A DNA stretch of 64,000 nt from Amarobacter sp964507025 (GCA_964507025.1 CAZDOK010000013.1:1-64000); one strand, 5' to 3'; counted from the first letter of the stretch, positions 1 to 8,598 are shown. Notes: generated from the sequence alone by a model not told the origin. Program-made: numbers and translations.

Positions 1-512
1 TCGAGCGATTCAGTGGCGGACGCGTCCGGGTGAACCTCCAGGAGATCCGCGTTCCCGAACTCGATGCCTACCTGGTGGCTCGTTCCGTCGCTGACCAGCT
101 CGAGAGGCGCGTCGCCTTCCGCCGTGCCATCAAGCAATCGGTCCAGCGGACCATGCAGCGCGGCGCCCAGGGTTGCCGCGTGGCCATCGGCGGCCGCCTC
201 GGCGGCTCGGAAATGTCCCGCCGCGAAAGCGAAACGCAGGGCCGCGTGCCCCGGCACACGCTCCGCGCCGACATCGACTACGGCCTCGCCGAGGCGCACA
301 CGACGTTCGGCCGCATCGGCGTGAAGGTCTGGATCTACAAGGGCGAAATCCTGCCTGAGCGCAGCGCGCCTGCAATCGAGGAAGAGATTCCCGAGCCGGT
401 TGCCCCCCCGGTCCGCCCCGTGGCGGAAGTCGAGGCGGGCGGGCCTGCCCACACGGCCATCTCGATGGAGCAGCAGGCGGCTCGCCGTGAAACGACCGAG
501 GGAGGCGCGTAA
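1..512 (+). CDS. rpsC: 30S ribosomal protein uS3 (5'-truncated)
   Basis: Small-subunit protein S3, near the mRNA entry channel. The window cuts off the start; the frame enters at base 3 with GRVRVNLQEIR and contains the C-terminal S3 domain, seen as LERRVAFRRAIKQ, then TTFGRIGVKVWIYKGE. Beyond the usual end there are about 45 extra residues rich in Glu, Pro, Val and Ala. Its TAA overlaps the next ATG (TAATG), so rplP is probably translationally coupled. Family assignment is certain; only the N-terminal half is missing. Confidence 0.97.
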   Translation, partial: ERFSGGRVRVNLQEIRVPELDAYLVARSVADQLERRVAFRRAIKQSVQRTMQRGAQGCRVAIGGRLGGSEMSRRESETQGRVPRHTLRADIDYGLAEAHTTFGRIGVKVWIYKGEILPERSAPAIEEEIPEPVAPPVRPVAEVEAGGPAHTAISMEQQAARRETTEGGA

Positions 513-931
513 TGCTGCAACCCCGCCGAGTGAAGCACCGCAAGCAGCACCGGGGCCGCCGCCAGGGAGTCGCCAACGCCGGCAACTACGTCGCGTTCGG
601 CGAATACGGCCTGCAGGCCCAGGGCGCCGCATGGATCGATTCGCGCCACATCGAAAGCGCCCGCCGTGCCATGACGCACGAGATGAAGCGCGGTGGCAAG
701 GTCTGGATCCGCATCTTCCCGGATAAGCCAGTGACGGCGAAGCCAGCCGAAACGCGCATGGGCTCCGGCAAGGGCGCGCCCGACCGCTGGGTGGCCGTGG
801 TGAAGCCGAACCGGATCATGTTCGAAATTGCCGGCGTGCCCGAACACGTCGCCCGCGAGGCGCTTCGCCTGGCGGCGCACAAGCTCCCCGTGCCCACCCG
901 CGTGGTGGTGCGCGAAGAGGCGGTGATCTGA
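512..931 (+). CDS. rplP: 50S ribosomal protein uL16
   Basis: 139 residues, the usual L16 length. Opens with MLQPRRVKHRKQHRGR and has GGKVWIRIFPDKPVT and the glycine-rich segment MGSGKGAPDRWVAVV typical of uL16, which sits near the A-site tRNA elbow of the 50S subunit. The ATG overlaps the rpsC stop by one base and its own TGA overlaps the rpmC ATG (TGATG). Third-position GC is high, as in all neighbours. Confidence 0.98.
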   Translation: MLQPRRVKHRKQHRGRRQGVANAGNYVAFGEYGLQAQGAAWIDSRHIESARRAMTHEMKRGGKVWIRIFPDKPVTAKPAETRMGSGKGAPDRWVAVVKPNRIMFEIAGVPEHVAREALRLAAHKLPVPTRVVVREEAVI

Positions 932-1149
932 TGGCACGACAGACTGCCGAAGACCTGCGCCGGCTGGATGATTCCCGGCTGGACCACGAGATCAACGAGG
1001 CGTATCGCGCCCTGTTCACGCTCCGCTTCCAGCACGCCAGCCGCCAGCTCCAGAACTACCGCGAGCTTCGCAATGCGAAGCGCCGCATCGCCCGCCTCCG
1101 CACCATCAAGCGGGAGCGCCAGATCGAAGCCATGCTGGGTGGGGAGTAG
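931..1149 (+). CDS. rpmC: 50S ribosomal protein uL29
   Basis: 72 residues. Contains the L29 helical hairpin: EDLRRLDDSRLDHEINEAYRALFTLRFQHASRQL followed in sequence by the conserved basic RRIARLRTI segment, quoted here in part (LFTLRFQ, NAKRRIARLRTI). Lies at the 50S exit-tunnel rim. Start ATG overlaps the preceding stop by one base, and rpsQ follows after two bases. Confidence 0.97.
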   Translation: MARQTAEDLRRLDDSRLDHEINEAYRALFTLRFQHASRQLQNYRELRNAKRRIARLRTIKRERQIEAMLGGE

Positions 1150-1151
1150 CC

Positions 1152-1481
1152 ATGGGAACGCAACGCGTCATCCAGGGAACCGTCGTCTCCGACAAGATGC
1201 AGAAGACCATCGTCGTCTCCGTCGAGCGCAAGAAGAAGCACCGCCTCTACCACAAGGTCGTGACGGTGACCGAGCGCTACAAGGCCCACGATGAGAACGA
1301 ATCGTGCAAGCTCGGCGACATCGTTCGGATCCAGGAATGCCGGCCCATCTCGAAGGACAAGCGCTGGCGCGTCATCGAAATCCTCACGAGGGGCGATGTC
1401 GCCGAGATCGCGCCGGAGACCATCGGCCGGGAAATCGAAGTCACCGCCCAGGTGGCACCGAAGTCGGAGGTACAGGAGTGA
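1152..1481 (+). CDS. rpsQ: 30S ribosomal protein uS17
   Basis: 109 residues; the S17 OB-fold is recognisable from GTVVSDKMQKTIVVSVER, HPLY-like HRLYHKVV, and GDIVRIQECRPISKDKRW. Slightly longer than the roughly 85-residue norm because of a C-terminal tail (about residues 82-109). Primary 16S rRNA-binding protein. GAG-rich Shine-Dalgarno-like GGGGAG lies just before the ATG at the end of rpmC. Stop TGA overlaps the GTG of rplN (GTGA). Confidence 0.97.
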   Translation: MGTQRVIQGTVVSDKMQKTIVVSVERKKKHRLYHKVVTVTERYKAHDENESCKLGDIVRIQECRPISKDKRWRVIEILTRGDVAEIAPETIGREIEVTAQVAPKSEVQE

Positions 1482-1849
1482 TCCAGCAGGAAACCCGCCT
1501 CAAGGCAGCCGATAACAGCGGCGCCCGCTCGCTCCTCTGCATCCGCGTGCTCGGGGGCAGCCGCCGTCGCTACGCCCGCCCTGGCGATGTGATCGTTGCC
1601 AGCGTGAAGGTGGCGCAGCCGAACGCGGCAGTGAAGAAGGGCGACGTCGTCAAGGCCGTGGTGGTGCGCGTCACCAAGGAATACGGCCGCCCCGACGGTT
1701 CGTACATCCGCTTCGATGAGAACGCCGCGGTCCTCCTCGCGAGCGACGGCGAGAATCCGCGCGGCACGCGCATCTTCGGCCCGGTTGCCCGCGAACTGCG
1801 CGACCGCAACTTCATGAAGATCGTCTCGCTCGCCCCGGAGGTGCTGTAG
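1478..1849 (+). CDS. rplN: 50S ribosomal protein uL14
   Basis: 123 residues from a GTG at 1478 (VIQQETRLKAADNSGARS). The start is fixed by the family, whose proteins begin MIQxxT, and by the GTGA overlap with rpsQ; a longer open frame reaches upstream inside rpsQ but is not L14-like. Contains LLCIRVLGGS and GTRIFGPVARELR, hallmark L14 segments. The protein forms part of the intersubunit bridge region of the 50S subunit. Confidence 0.97.
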   Translation: MIQQETRLKAADNSGARSLLCIRVLGGSRRRYARPGDVIVASVKVAQPNAAVKKGDVVKAVVVRVTKEYGRPDGSYIRFDENAAVLLASDGENPRGTRIFGPVARELRDRNFMKIVSLAPEVL

Positions 1850-2166
1850 TGCCTGCCAAGATCAAGCGGGGCGACAAGGTTGTCGTCCTCGCCGGAAAGG
1901 ACCGCGGCAAGCGCGGCACCGTCCGTGCGGTCATCACCAAGCACAACCGCGTGCTCGTCGAAGGCGTCAACGTCATCAAGAAGCACCAGAGGGCCCGGCA
2001 GCAGGGCCAGGCTTCGGCGATCGTCGAGCGCGAGGCCCCCATCCACATCAGCAACGTGATGCTGATCGACCCGAACAACGATGAGCCCACACGCGTCACC
2101 TTCCGGCGGCGCGAAGACGGCAGCATGGTCCGGGTCGGCAAGCGCAGCGGAGAGGATATCGAGTAA
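1849..2166 (+). CDS. rplX: 50S ribosomal protein uL24
   Basis: 105 residues starting at a GTG that overlaps the rplN stop by one base (TAGTG). KOW-motif protein: KIKRGDKVVVLAGKDRGKRG at the N-terminus, then VEGVNVIKKHQR and EAPIHISNVMLIDP. Early 50S assembly factor bound near the start of 23S rRNA. The stop TAA overlaps the ATG of rplE. Confidence 0.98.
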   Translation: MPAKIKRGDKVVVLAGKDRGKRGTVRAVITKHNRVLVEGVNVIKKHQRARQQGQASAIVEREAPIHISNVMLIDPNNDEPTRVTFRRREDGSMVRVGKRSGEDIE

Positions 2167-2711
2167 TGCCGCCGCGATTGAAAGAACGCTACAAGTCGGA
2201 CGTGGCGCCCGCATTGCGCGAGCAGTACGGCTACGCCAACGTCATGCAGATCCCGCGCATCACCAAGATCAACGTCAACGTTGGCCTTGGAGAGGCGCTG
2301 ACCGATGCGAACGCGCTCGACCGCGCGTCCGAGGAAGTCTCGGCCATCACCGGGCAGAAAGCGATGATCACCCGCGCCAAGCGCTCCATCGCCAACTTCC
2401 GCCTGCGCGAAGGCAACCCCATCGGCGTCATGACGACGCTGCGGGGCGACCGCATGTACGAGTTCCTGGACCGCCTGGTCAGCGCTGCGCTGCCCCGCAT
2501 CCGCGACTTCCAGGGCCTGAATCCCAACGCCTTCGACGGCCGCGGCAACTACAGCCTCGGTGTCCGCGAACAGCTGATCTTCCCCGAGATCGAGTACGAC
2601 CGTGTCGACAAGGTCCGGGGCATGCAGGTCACCATCGTTACGACCGCCAAGACCGATGAAGAAGGCCGCAAGCTCCTGGAGCTCATGGGCCTGCCCTTCC
2701 GGAAGAACTAG
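2166..2711 (+). CDS. rplE: 50S ribosomal protein uL5
   Basis: 181 residues, standard length. Conserved L5 segments NVMQIPRITKINVNVGLGEA near residue 25, TGQKAMITRAKRSIANFRLR, and FPEIEYDRVDKVRGMQVTI are present. Binds 5S rRNA and contacts the P-site tRNA. Coupled to rplX by TAATG. A 12-base gap with GGAGCACGACGGT precedes rpsN. Confidence 0.98.
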   Translation: MPPRLKERYKSDVAPALREQYGYANVMQIPRITKINVNVGLGEALTDANALDRASEEVSAITGQKAMITRAKRSIANFRLREGNPIGVMTTLRGDRMYEFLDRLVSAALPRIRDFQGLNPNAFDGRGNYSLGVREQLIFPEIEYDRVDKVRGMQVTIVTTAKTDEEGRKLLELMGLPFRKN

Positions 2712-2723
2712 GAGCACGACGGT

Positions 2724-3029
2724 ATGGCCTCGAAAGGCATTGTGAATCGCGACAACCGCCGGAAGGAGCTCAACGCCAAGTACGCCACCCGCCGGGCCGA
2801 ACTGAAGCGCGAGCTGAAGAAGTCGTGGGACGACCCGGCGAAGGTCGCGGCGCTCTACGACGAACTCCGCAAGCTGCCCCTCAACAGCAGCCCAACCCGC
2901 ATCCACAACCGGTGCCTCGTCACCGGCCGCCCAAAGGGGTACATCCGGCGGTTCGGCCTCTCGCGCATCACCATGCGCGAGTACGCCCACCTCGGTCTGC
3001 TCCCCGGAGTGACCAAGTCCAGCTGGTAA
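2724..3029 (+). CDS. rpsN: 30S ribosomal protein uS14 (long, zinc-free form)
   Basis: 101 residues. This is the long S14 type lacking the CxxC...CxxC zinc ribbon: only one Cys is seen (NRCLVTGRPKGYIRRFGLSR), which aligns with the conserved C-terminal signature. The shorter zinc form (about 61 residues) is the alternative in many bacteria. Located in the canonical place between rplE and rpsH. Assembles late into the 30S head. Confidence 0.96.
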   Translation: MASKGIVNRDNRRKELNAKYATRRAELKRELKKSWDDPAKVAALYDELRKLPLNSSPTRIHNRCLVTGRPKGYIRRFGLSRITMREYAHLGLLPGVTKSSW

Positions 3030-3060
3030 GTGCGCAAGCAAACGCCAGAGGGGAAGTGCA

Positions 3061-3465
3061 ATGAATGTGAGTGATCCCATCGCCGATATGCTGACGCGAA
3101 TCAGGAACGCGGCCGCCGCGCGCCACGATTCCGTCATGATCCCGGCATCGAAGATCAAGGTCGCTATCGCGAAGGTCCTGAAGGAAGAGGGTTTCATCAA
3201 GGACTTCTCGGTTGTTTCCGAAGAAGGCCGCCCGCAGCCCAACCTGAAGGTCGAACTCAGCTACGGCGGCCGGAAGCAGCCCGTGCTCAATGGACTCCAA
3301 AGGGTCTCCAAGCCGGGTCTGCGGGTCTACGTGCAGCGCCGCGAGATTCCGCGCGTGTACGGCGGCCTCGGTATTGCCATCATCTCGACGCCCAAGGGCG
3401 TCATGTCTGGGCAGGAGGCCCGTCGCCACGAAGTGGGCGGCGAGGTCCTCTGCTACGTGTGGTAG
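3061..3465 (+). CDS. rpsH: 30S ribosomal protein uS8
   Basis: 134 residues. MNVSDPIADMLTRIRNAA and the C-terminal signature STPKGVMSGQEARRHEVGGE...CYVW are diagnostic for S8, which binds helix 21 of 16S rRNA and is the translational repressor of the spc operon in E. coli. Preceded by GAGGGGAAG about 8 bases before the ATG. No S8-binding-site mimic was recognised by eye in the rplE/rplX region, so conserved feedback is only an inference. Confidence 0.98.
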   Translation: MNVSDPIADMLTRIRNAAAARHDSVMIPASKIKVAIAKVLKEEGFIKDFSVVSEEGRPQPNLKVELSYGGRKQPVLNGLQRVSKPGLRVYVQRREIPRVYGGLGIAIISTPKGVMSGQEARRHEVGGEVLCYVW

Positions 3466-3477
3466 GGGGACGGCTCG

Positions 3478-4023
3478 ATGTCTCGTATTGGCCGCCAGCC
3501 GATCACCATCCCCGCGGGGGTCCAGGTCTCCATCGATGAGTCCAACTTCATCGAAGTCAAGGGACCGAAGGGCGAACTCAAGCGCCAGTTCCCCCGGACC
3601 ATCTCGTTCGATCGCGAGGACGGCGTCATCGCCGTCACCCGCCCGAACGACGAGGGCAAGCAGCGCGCGCTTCACGGGCTCTCGCGCTCGCTCCTCAACA
3701 ACATGGTCACCGGGGTCACCGCCGGGTTCACCCGCACACTGGAAGTCCAGGGCGTCGGTTACCGCGCGCAGATGCAGGGTTCCAATCTCCAGCTCGCGCT
3801 CGGCTTCTCGCACCCGGTCATCGTGAGCCCGCCCGAGGGCATCACCTTCGCCGTCGAAGGTCCCCGTGTCCACGTGCAGGGCATCGACAAGGAACGCGTG
3901 GGCCAGGTCGCGGCCAACATCCGCAAGCTCCGGCCACCCGAACCGTACAAGGGCAAGGGCATCCGCTACCTCGGCGAGCGCGTCCGCCGCAAGGCTGGCA
4001 AGGCCGGGAAGGTAGGCAAGTAA
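3478..4023 (+). CDS. rplF: 50S ribosomal protein uL6
   Basis: 181 residues with the duplicated L6 fold: SRIGRQPITIPAGVQV, then VQGVGYRAQMQGSNLQLALGFSHPV and the C-terminal RKLRPPEPYKGKGIRYLGE signature. Ends in a basic KAGKAGKVGK tail. Sits near the GTPase-associated centre. Its TAA overlaps the rplR ATG (TAATG). Confidence 0.98.
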   Translation: MSRIGRQPITIPAGVQVSIDESNFIEVKGPKGELKRQFPRTISFDREDGVIAVTRPNDEGKQRALHGLSRSLLNNMVTGVTAGFTRTLEVQGVGYRAQMQGSNLQLALGFSHPVIVSPPEGITFAVEGPRVHVQGIDKERVGQVAANIRKLRPPEPYKGKGIRYLGERVRRKAGKAGKVGK

Positions 4024-4388
4024 TGAGCAAGGCAACTCCCGTTCTCGCCCGCCAGCGCCGCCATGCGCGCGTTCGCAAGTCGGTTGCCGGCACACCGGTC
4101 CGGCCGCGACTTAACGTGTTCCGGAGCGCGCAGCATATCTACGCGCAGGTGATCGACGACGTCGCCGGCCACACCCTGGCCGCCGCCAGCGATGCCGACA
4201 AGGTGCTCGCCGCCGAGGTGAAGGGGAAGAACAAGACCGAGCGCGCCGCCGTCGTTGGCAAGGCCATCGCCGAACGCGCGAAGGCCAATGGCGTTTCCCT
4301 CGTGGTGTTCGACCGCGGCGGCTACAAGTATCACGGCCGCGTGCAGGCACTCGCCGATGCCGCCCGTGAAGCAGGATTGGGGTTCTAG
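4023..4388 (+). CDS. rplR: 50S ribosomal protein uL18
   Basis: 121 residues. RQRRHARVRKSVAGTPVRPRL, VFRSAQHIYAQVIDD and FDRGGYKYHGRVQALADAAREAGLGF are the standard L18 segments. 5S rRNA-binding protein acting with uL5. Ends one base before the ATG of rpsE, so the two are almost certainly co-translated. Confidence 0.98.
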   Translation: MSKATPVLARQRRHARVRKSVAGTPVRPRLNVFRSAQHIYAQVIDDVAGHTLAAASDADKVLAAEVKGKNKTERAAVVGKAIAERAKANGVSLVVFDRGGYKYHGRVQALADAAREAGLGF

Positions 4389-4901
4389 ATGGCCGACAAC
4401 CGATTCGACCGCTCCGAACAGGGACAGGAAGAGCTGACCGAGAAGGTCATCTACATCAACCGCGTCGCGAAAGTCGTGAAGGGCGGCCGCCGCTTCAGCT
4501 TCAGCGCCCTCGTTGTTGTGGGTGACGGCCACGGCAGCGTCGGCGTCGGCCTTGGCAAGGCCAACGAGGTGCCCGAGGCCATCCGCAAGGGTTCGACCCA
4601 GGCGCGCCGCAGCATGATCAAGATCCCGATGCGCGGTGGCACCATTGCACATCCGGTGTGGCACCGCTTCTCGGCGGCCCGCGTGATGATGAAGCCCGCG
4701 AGCCACGGTACAGGCGTCATCGCCGGTGGGGCCGTGCGCGCCATCATGGAGGCAGCCGGCGTCACCGACGTGCTCGCGAAGACGTTCGGCAGCCGCAACC
4801 CGGTGAACGTCTCGCGCGCGACCATCAACGGTCTCGCCACCCTCCAGGATCCGACGGGCGCGCGTGAGCGCCGCCTCGCCATCGCCCGGGGAGAGCAGTA
4901 G
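4389..4901 (+). CDS. rpsE: 30S ribosomal protein uS5
   Basis: 170 residues. N-terminal double-stranded RNA-binding-like domain (VIYINRVAKVVKGGRRFSFS, VGVGLGKANEVPEAIRKG) then the C-terminal part (AGGAVRAIMEAAGVTDVLAKTFGS). Contributes to decoding accuracy and the mRNA entry helicase. Start is fixed by abutting the rplR stop. No unusual substitutions noticed in the loop linked to spectinomycin resistance. Confidence 0.98.
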   Translation: MADNRFDRSEQGQEELTEKVIYINRVAKVVKGGRRFSFSALVVVGDGHGSVGVGLGKANEVPEAIRKGSTQARRSMIKIPMRGGTIAHPVWHRFSAARVMMKPASHGTGVIAGGAVRAIMEAAGVTDVLAKTFGSRNPVNVSRATINGLATLQDPTGARERRLAIARGEQ

Positions 4902-4903
4902 CC

Positions 4904-5092
4904 ATGGCTCGCCTCGCAATCACCTGGCGCAAGAGCGCCATCGGCTACAACCAGGACCAGAAGGACACGATCCGGAAGCTCGGCCTGCGCCGGCTCAACC
5001 AGACCGTGGAACTCGACGACACGCCCGCCCTCCGCGGGATGATCAACAAGGTCCAGCACCTCATCGATGTCCGGGAGGGTGAGACCAGATGA
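4904..5092 (+). CDS. rpmD: 50S ribosomal protein uL30
   Basis: 62 residues: LAITWRKSAIGYNQDQKDTIR, LGLRRLNQTVELDDTPALRGMI and VQHLIDV, the full short bacterial L30. Separated from rpsE by two bases, and its TGA overlaps the ATG of rplO (ATGA). Many lineages lack rpmD, so its presence is mildly informative. Confidence 0.96.
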   Translation: MARLAITWRKSAIGYNQDQKDTIRKLGLRRLNQTVELDDTPALRGMINKVQHLIDVREGETR

Positions 5093-5571
5093 GCATCGGC
5101 GCACAGGACCTCCGTCCCCCGCAGGGAGCCACCCACGCCAAGAAGCGCGTTGGCCGCGGCAATGGCAGTGGCCACGGCACGTACGCGGGCAAGGGCCTTA
5201 AGGGTCAAAAATCCCGCAGCGGTAAGAAGAAGGCCTACGACGCGTTCGAGGGTGGGCAGTTCCCCATCTCGCGGAAGTTCCACGTTCTGCGTGGTTTCAA
5301 CAACAAGTGGCGCGTCGAATTCCAGCCGGTGAACGTCAGCGTCTTCGAACGCTTCGAAGCCGGCGCCACCATCACGCCCGAGACGCTCCGCGAGGCCGGC
5401 ATCCTCAAGCACCTGCGCGAACCCGTGAAGGTGCTCGGCCAGGGCGGCCTCTCGAAGAAGCTCACCATCTCAGCCCACCGCTTCAGCGAGGCGGCGAAGG
5501 CCAAGATCGAAGCAGCCGGCGGCACCGCCGTCGTCATCGGCCCCGAAACGGACGAAGCGAAGGATAGCTGA
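5089..5571 (+). CDS. rplO: 50S ribosomal protein uL15
   Basis: 160 residues. The glycine- and basic-rich N-terminal extension GRGNGSGHGTYAGKGLKGQKSR and the later FEGGQFPISRKF are typical for L15, a late 50S assembly protein. C-terminal half contains VKVLGQGGLSKKLTISAHRFSEAAKAKIEAAGG (quoted as key segment LGQGGLSKKLTI). Followed after two bases by secY, the classic spc order. Confidence 0.97.
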   Translation: MSIGAQDLRPPQGATHAKKRVGRGNGSGHGTYAGKGLKGQKSRSGKKKAYDAFEGGQFPISRKFHVLRGFNNKWRVEFQPVNVSVFERFEAGATITPETLREAGILKHLREPVKVLGQGGLSKKLTISAHRFSEAAKAKIEAAGGTAVVIGPETDEAKDS

Positions 5572-5573
5572 GG

Positions 5574-6905
5574 ATGAGTGTTCAGCCGGCCCAGCGGCCG
5601 CGGCTCTTGCAGGCAATGGTCGATGCCTTCCGCCAGGAAGACGTCCGCCGCAAGCTGCTCTTCACCATCGCCATGCTGGTCGTGTTCCGGTTCGTCGCGC
5701 ACGTACCGCTGCCGAACATCGACCGGGATGCGCTCGAAGCCGCGTTCGAAGGGAACGCGCTGCTCGACTTCCTCAGCATCTTCTCGGGTGGCGCGCTCCA
5801 GAACCTGAGCGTGGCCGCTCTCGGCGTGTACCCCTACATCACCGCGTCCATCATCATGCAGATCCTCCAGCCGCTGGTGCCTTCGTTCAGGGCGCTGGCG
5901 GAGGAGGGCGAGCAAGGGCGGCGCCGTCTCCAGCTCTACACGCACTGGCTCGCGGTCCCCATGGCCTTCGTCCAGGGCTACGGCCAGATCGTCTTCATTA
6001 ATGGCCAGGGTGCCGATGTCGTGCAGGACTTTGGCTTCCAGAACGACTTCATCGGCACGTGGGCCACGCTCTTCACGCTGGCCGCCGGCACCATGTTCCT
6101 GGTCTGGCTTGGCGAGCTGATTACCGAGAACGGCATCGGAAATGGCGTTTCCGTCATCATCTTCGGCGGTATCGTGGCGAACCTTCCTGGACTCATCCCG
6201 AGCCTGACCACACAGTCAATCCTCGCGGTCCTGGGCTTTGCCGGCTTCGCCCTCGGGCTCATCTACCTGATCGTCTTCTTCCAGGAGGCGCAGCGCCGAG
6301 TCCCCGTGCAGTACGCCCGCTCGGCCTTCCGCGGAGGCAGGATGTACCGCCAGCAGGGGCAGAGCCACATCCCGCTGCGCGTGAACATGGCGGGCATGAT
6401 CCCCCTCATCTTCGCCTTCTCGATCATGATCATGCCCGCGACCATCGCCTCATACTTCACCAACGCCGGCGGCTTCCTCGAGACGATCGCCGACTTCTTC
6501 GTCGACCAGTTCCAGGGCGGCCGCGGCGGTAGCGGCACGGGCTGGTACTGGCTCATCCTCTTCCTGCTCGTCATCGTGTTCACGTTCTTTTACACGATGG
6601 TGCAGTACCAGCAGCAACAGATGGCCAAGAACCTGCAGCGGCAGGGCGCATTCATCCCCGGCATTCGTCCGGGCCCGCCCACCGAGGCCTACCTCATGCG
6701 CGTCGTCACCCGTATCACCTGGGCCGGGGCGTTCTTCCTCGGGTTCGTGGCGATCATCCCATTCTTCATTGGGCTGCTGACCGATGTCCGCGCCCTGACC
6801 ATCTCCAGCACCGGCTTCCTCATCGTGGTGGCCGTCGTGCTCGACACGATGAAGCAACTCGAAGCCCAGCTTCTGATGCGCAACTACGAAGGGTTTATTC
6901 GCTAA
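5574..6905 (+). CDS. secY: Preprotein translocase subunit SecY
   Basis: 443 residues, the central channel of the Sec translocon in the cytoplasmic membrane. Ten hydrophobic segments can be followed. Family landmarks include FRFVAHVPLPNID in TM1, FSGGALQNLSVAALGVYPYITASIIMQ, ELITENGIGNGVS, and PGIRPGPPTEAYL late in the protein. SecE and SecG are not in the window. The ATG is two bases after rplO, and adk follows after one base, so expression is tied to the ribosomal operon. Confidence 0.98.
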   Translation: MSVQPAQRPRLLQAMVDAFRQEDVRRKLLFTIAMLVVFRFVAHVPLPNIDRDALEAAFEGNALLDFLSIFSGGALQNLSVAALGVYPYITASIIMQILQPLVPSFRALAEEGEQGRRRLQLYTHWLAVPMAFVQGYGQIVFINGQGADVVQDFGFQNDFIGTWATLFTLAAGTMFLVWLGELITENGIGNGVSVIIFGGIVANLPGLIPSLTTQSILAVLGFAGFALGLIYLIVFFQEAQRRVPVQYARSAFRGGRMYRQQGQSHIPLRVNMAGMIPLIFAFSIMIMPATIASYFTNAGGFLETIADFFVDQFQGGRGGSGTGWYWLILFLLVIVFTFFYTMVQYQQQQMAKNLQRQGAFIPGIRPGPPTEAYLMRVVTRITWAGAFFLGFVAIIPFFIGLLTDVRALTISSTGFLIVVAVVLDTMKQLEAQLLMRNYEGFIR

Positions 6906-6906
6906 G

Positions 6907-7545
6907 GTGTATATCGTTCTGCTTGGCCCCCCTGGCGCCGGAAAAGGCACGCAGGCTCAGCGCATCGCGAGCGCGACGAAGCTCGTCCACATCTCGACTG
7001 GCGACATGTTCCGCGAGAACGTGAAGAACCAGACCGAGCTGGGCAAGCTCGCCAACGAGTACATGTCGAAGGGCGAGCTCGTGCCGGATGAGGTCACGAT
7101 CAAGATGCTGCTCGAGCGCATCTCGCGCGACGACGCCCGTGCTGGAGCGATGTTCGATGGCTTCCCCCGGAACGTTGTCCAGGCGAAGGCACTCGATGCA
7201 GCGCTGCGGGGCAATGGCGCCCGGGTCGACCACGCGCTCTTGATCTCCGTGGCCGATGAGGAACTCGTCGCACGCCTCGGCGGGCGCTGGATCTGCCGCA
7301 ACTGCGGCAAGCTTTACCACGAGCGAAACGACCCCCCGAAGACCGCTGGCACGTGCGACGCCTGTCGCGGCGAGCTCTACCAGCGCGAGGACGACCGCCC
7401 GGAAGTCGTCCGCGCCCGCCTCGAAAAGCAGAAACCCCCGGCCGATCTCATCGAGCACTACCGTGCAGCCGGCGTGCTCAAGGAGATCGACGGAGAGCGC
7501 CCGCTGGATGACGTGACCACGTCGCTCCTGGAGGCGATCAAGTAG
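6907..7545 (+). CDS. adk: Adenylate kinase (zinc LID type)
   Basis: 212 residues from a GTG one base after the secY stop. Catalyses ATP + AMP to 2 ADP. Walker A loop GPPGAGKGTQ at residues 7-16; AMP-binding STGDMFRE; FDGFPRN; and the long-form LID. The LID carries four cysteines, C130, C133, C150 and C153 (CRNC and CDAC), so it is the zinc-stabilised type common in Gram-positive and thermophilic bacteria. adk-map after secY is the conserved order. Confidence 0.97.
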   Translation: MYIVLLGPPGAGKGTQAQRIASATKLVHISTGDMFRENVKNQTELGKLANEYMSKGELVPDEVTIKMLLERISRDDARAGAMFDGFPRNVVQAKALDAALRGNGARVDHALLISVADEELVARLGGRWICRNCGKLYHERNDPPKTAGTCDACRGELYQREDDRPEVVRARLEKQKPPADLIEHYRAAGVLKEIDGERPLDDVTTSLLEAIK

Positions 7546-7549
7546 CGTC

Positions 7550-8320
7550 ATGGCGATCAAGCTGAAGTCCGAAGACGAGATCAAGATCATGCGCGAGGCT
7601 GGCCGCATCGTGGCGAACACGCTTGCCCGGATTCGCGAGATGGTCCGTCCCGGGCTCAACCTGCTCGAAGTAGAGCAGTTCGTTCGCGACGAGTTCAAGC
7701 GGGTCGGCGCGAAGGAGACGTTTCTCCACTACTCGCCAGCGCCGAAGTACCCGCCCTACCCCTCGAATATCTGCATCAGCATCAACGAACAGCTCGTCCA
7801 CGGCATTCCCATCGACCGGGAGCTCCAGGAGGGCGACATCGTCACGTTCGACCTTGGGGCGACCTACAAGGGGTACGTCGGCGATGCGGCCATCACCGTC
7901 GGAGTCGGCAACGTGAGCCCCGTTGCGCAACGGCTGATGGAGGTCACGGAGGCGTCGTTGTGGGCAGGCATCAAGGCTGCGCGCGCGGGCGCGCACCTGA
8001 ACGATGTGCGCGGCGCCATCGAAGACACGATCCGGCCCAGCGGGTTCGGAATCGTGAAGGGCTATGGTGGACACGGCGTGGGGCGTGATATGCACGAAGA
8101 ACCCCACGTGGAGAACTTCCGCCAGCGGTTCCGGGGCCCCGAGCTCCGGCCTGGGCTCGTAATCGCACTCGAGCCGATGGTAACCGCTGGCGGGCCAGAC
8201 GTTGGCGAAGGGCCCGACGGGTGGACTGTAACGACGAAAGACGGTAGCTTATGCTGTCATTTCGAGCATACAATCGCCATTCGGGCGGGAGGTGAGGCAG
8301 AAGTCCTCACGCTCCCGTAA
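7550..8320 (+). CDS. map: Methionine aminopeptidase, type I
   Basis: 256 residues. Removes the initiator methionine from nascent proteins. All five metal ligands of the pita-bread fold are visible: D101 (FDLG), D112 (GDAA), H175 (GGHGVGR), E208 (ALEPM) and E239 (FEHT), each offset by four from the E. coli enzyme; H84 (VHGIP) is the substrate-side His. No N-terminal zinc-finger extension. Located between adk and infA as in many bacteria. Confidence 0.97.
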   Translation: MAIKLKSEDEIKIMREAGRIVANTLARIREMVRPGLNLLEVEQFVRDEFKRVGAKETFLHYSPAPKYPPYPSNICISINEQLVHGIPIDRELQEGDIVTFDLGATYKGYVGDAAITVGVGNVSPVAQRLMEVTEASLWAGIKAARAGAHLNDVRGAIEDTIRPSGFGIVKGYGGHGVGRDMHEEPHVENFRQRFRGPELRPGLVIALEPMVTAGGPDVGEGPDGWTVTTKDGSLCCHFEHTIAIRAGGEAEVLTLP

Positions 8321-8347
8321 TGCCATCTGTGCGAAATACGAGAGGAC

Positions 8348-8566
8348 ATGGCCAAGAAGGACGCTATCGAAGTCGAAGGGACTGTCACAGAGCCACTGCC
8401 GAACGCAATGTTCAAAGTCGAACTCGCGAACGGTCATGAGGTGCTCGCGCACGTGAGCGGCAAGATCCGGATGAATTTCATCAAGATCCTTCCCGGAGAC
8501 CGCGTCCTGGTCGAACTCTCGCCTTACGACCTCGGTCGTGGGCGAATCACCTATCGCTTCAAGTAG
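8348..8566 (+). CDS. infA: Translation initiation factor IF-1
   Basis: 72 residues, exact IF-1 length. OB-fold sequence MAKKDAIEVEGTVTEPLPN, MFKVELANGHEVLAHVSGKIR, then GDRVLVELSPYDLGRGRITYRFK. Binds the 30S A site during initiation. The 27-base gap after map contains GAGAGGAC, a good ribosome-binding site. Confidence 0.98.
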   Translation: MAKKDAIEVEGTVTEPLPNAMFKVELANGHEVLAHVSGKIRMNFIKILPGDRVLVELSPYDLGRGRITYRFK

Positions 8567-8598
8567 GTCGGCCCAGCCGTCCTGCCAACAGGAGAACC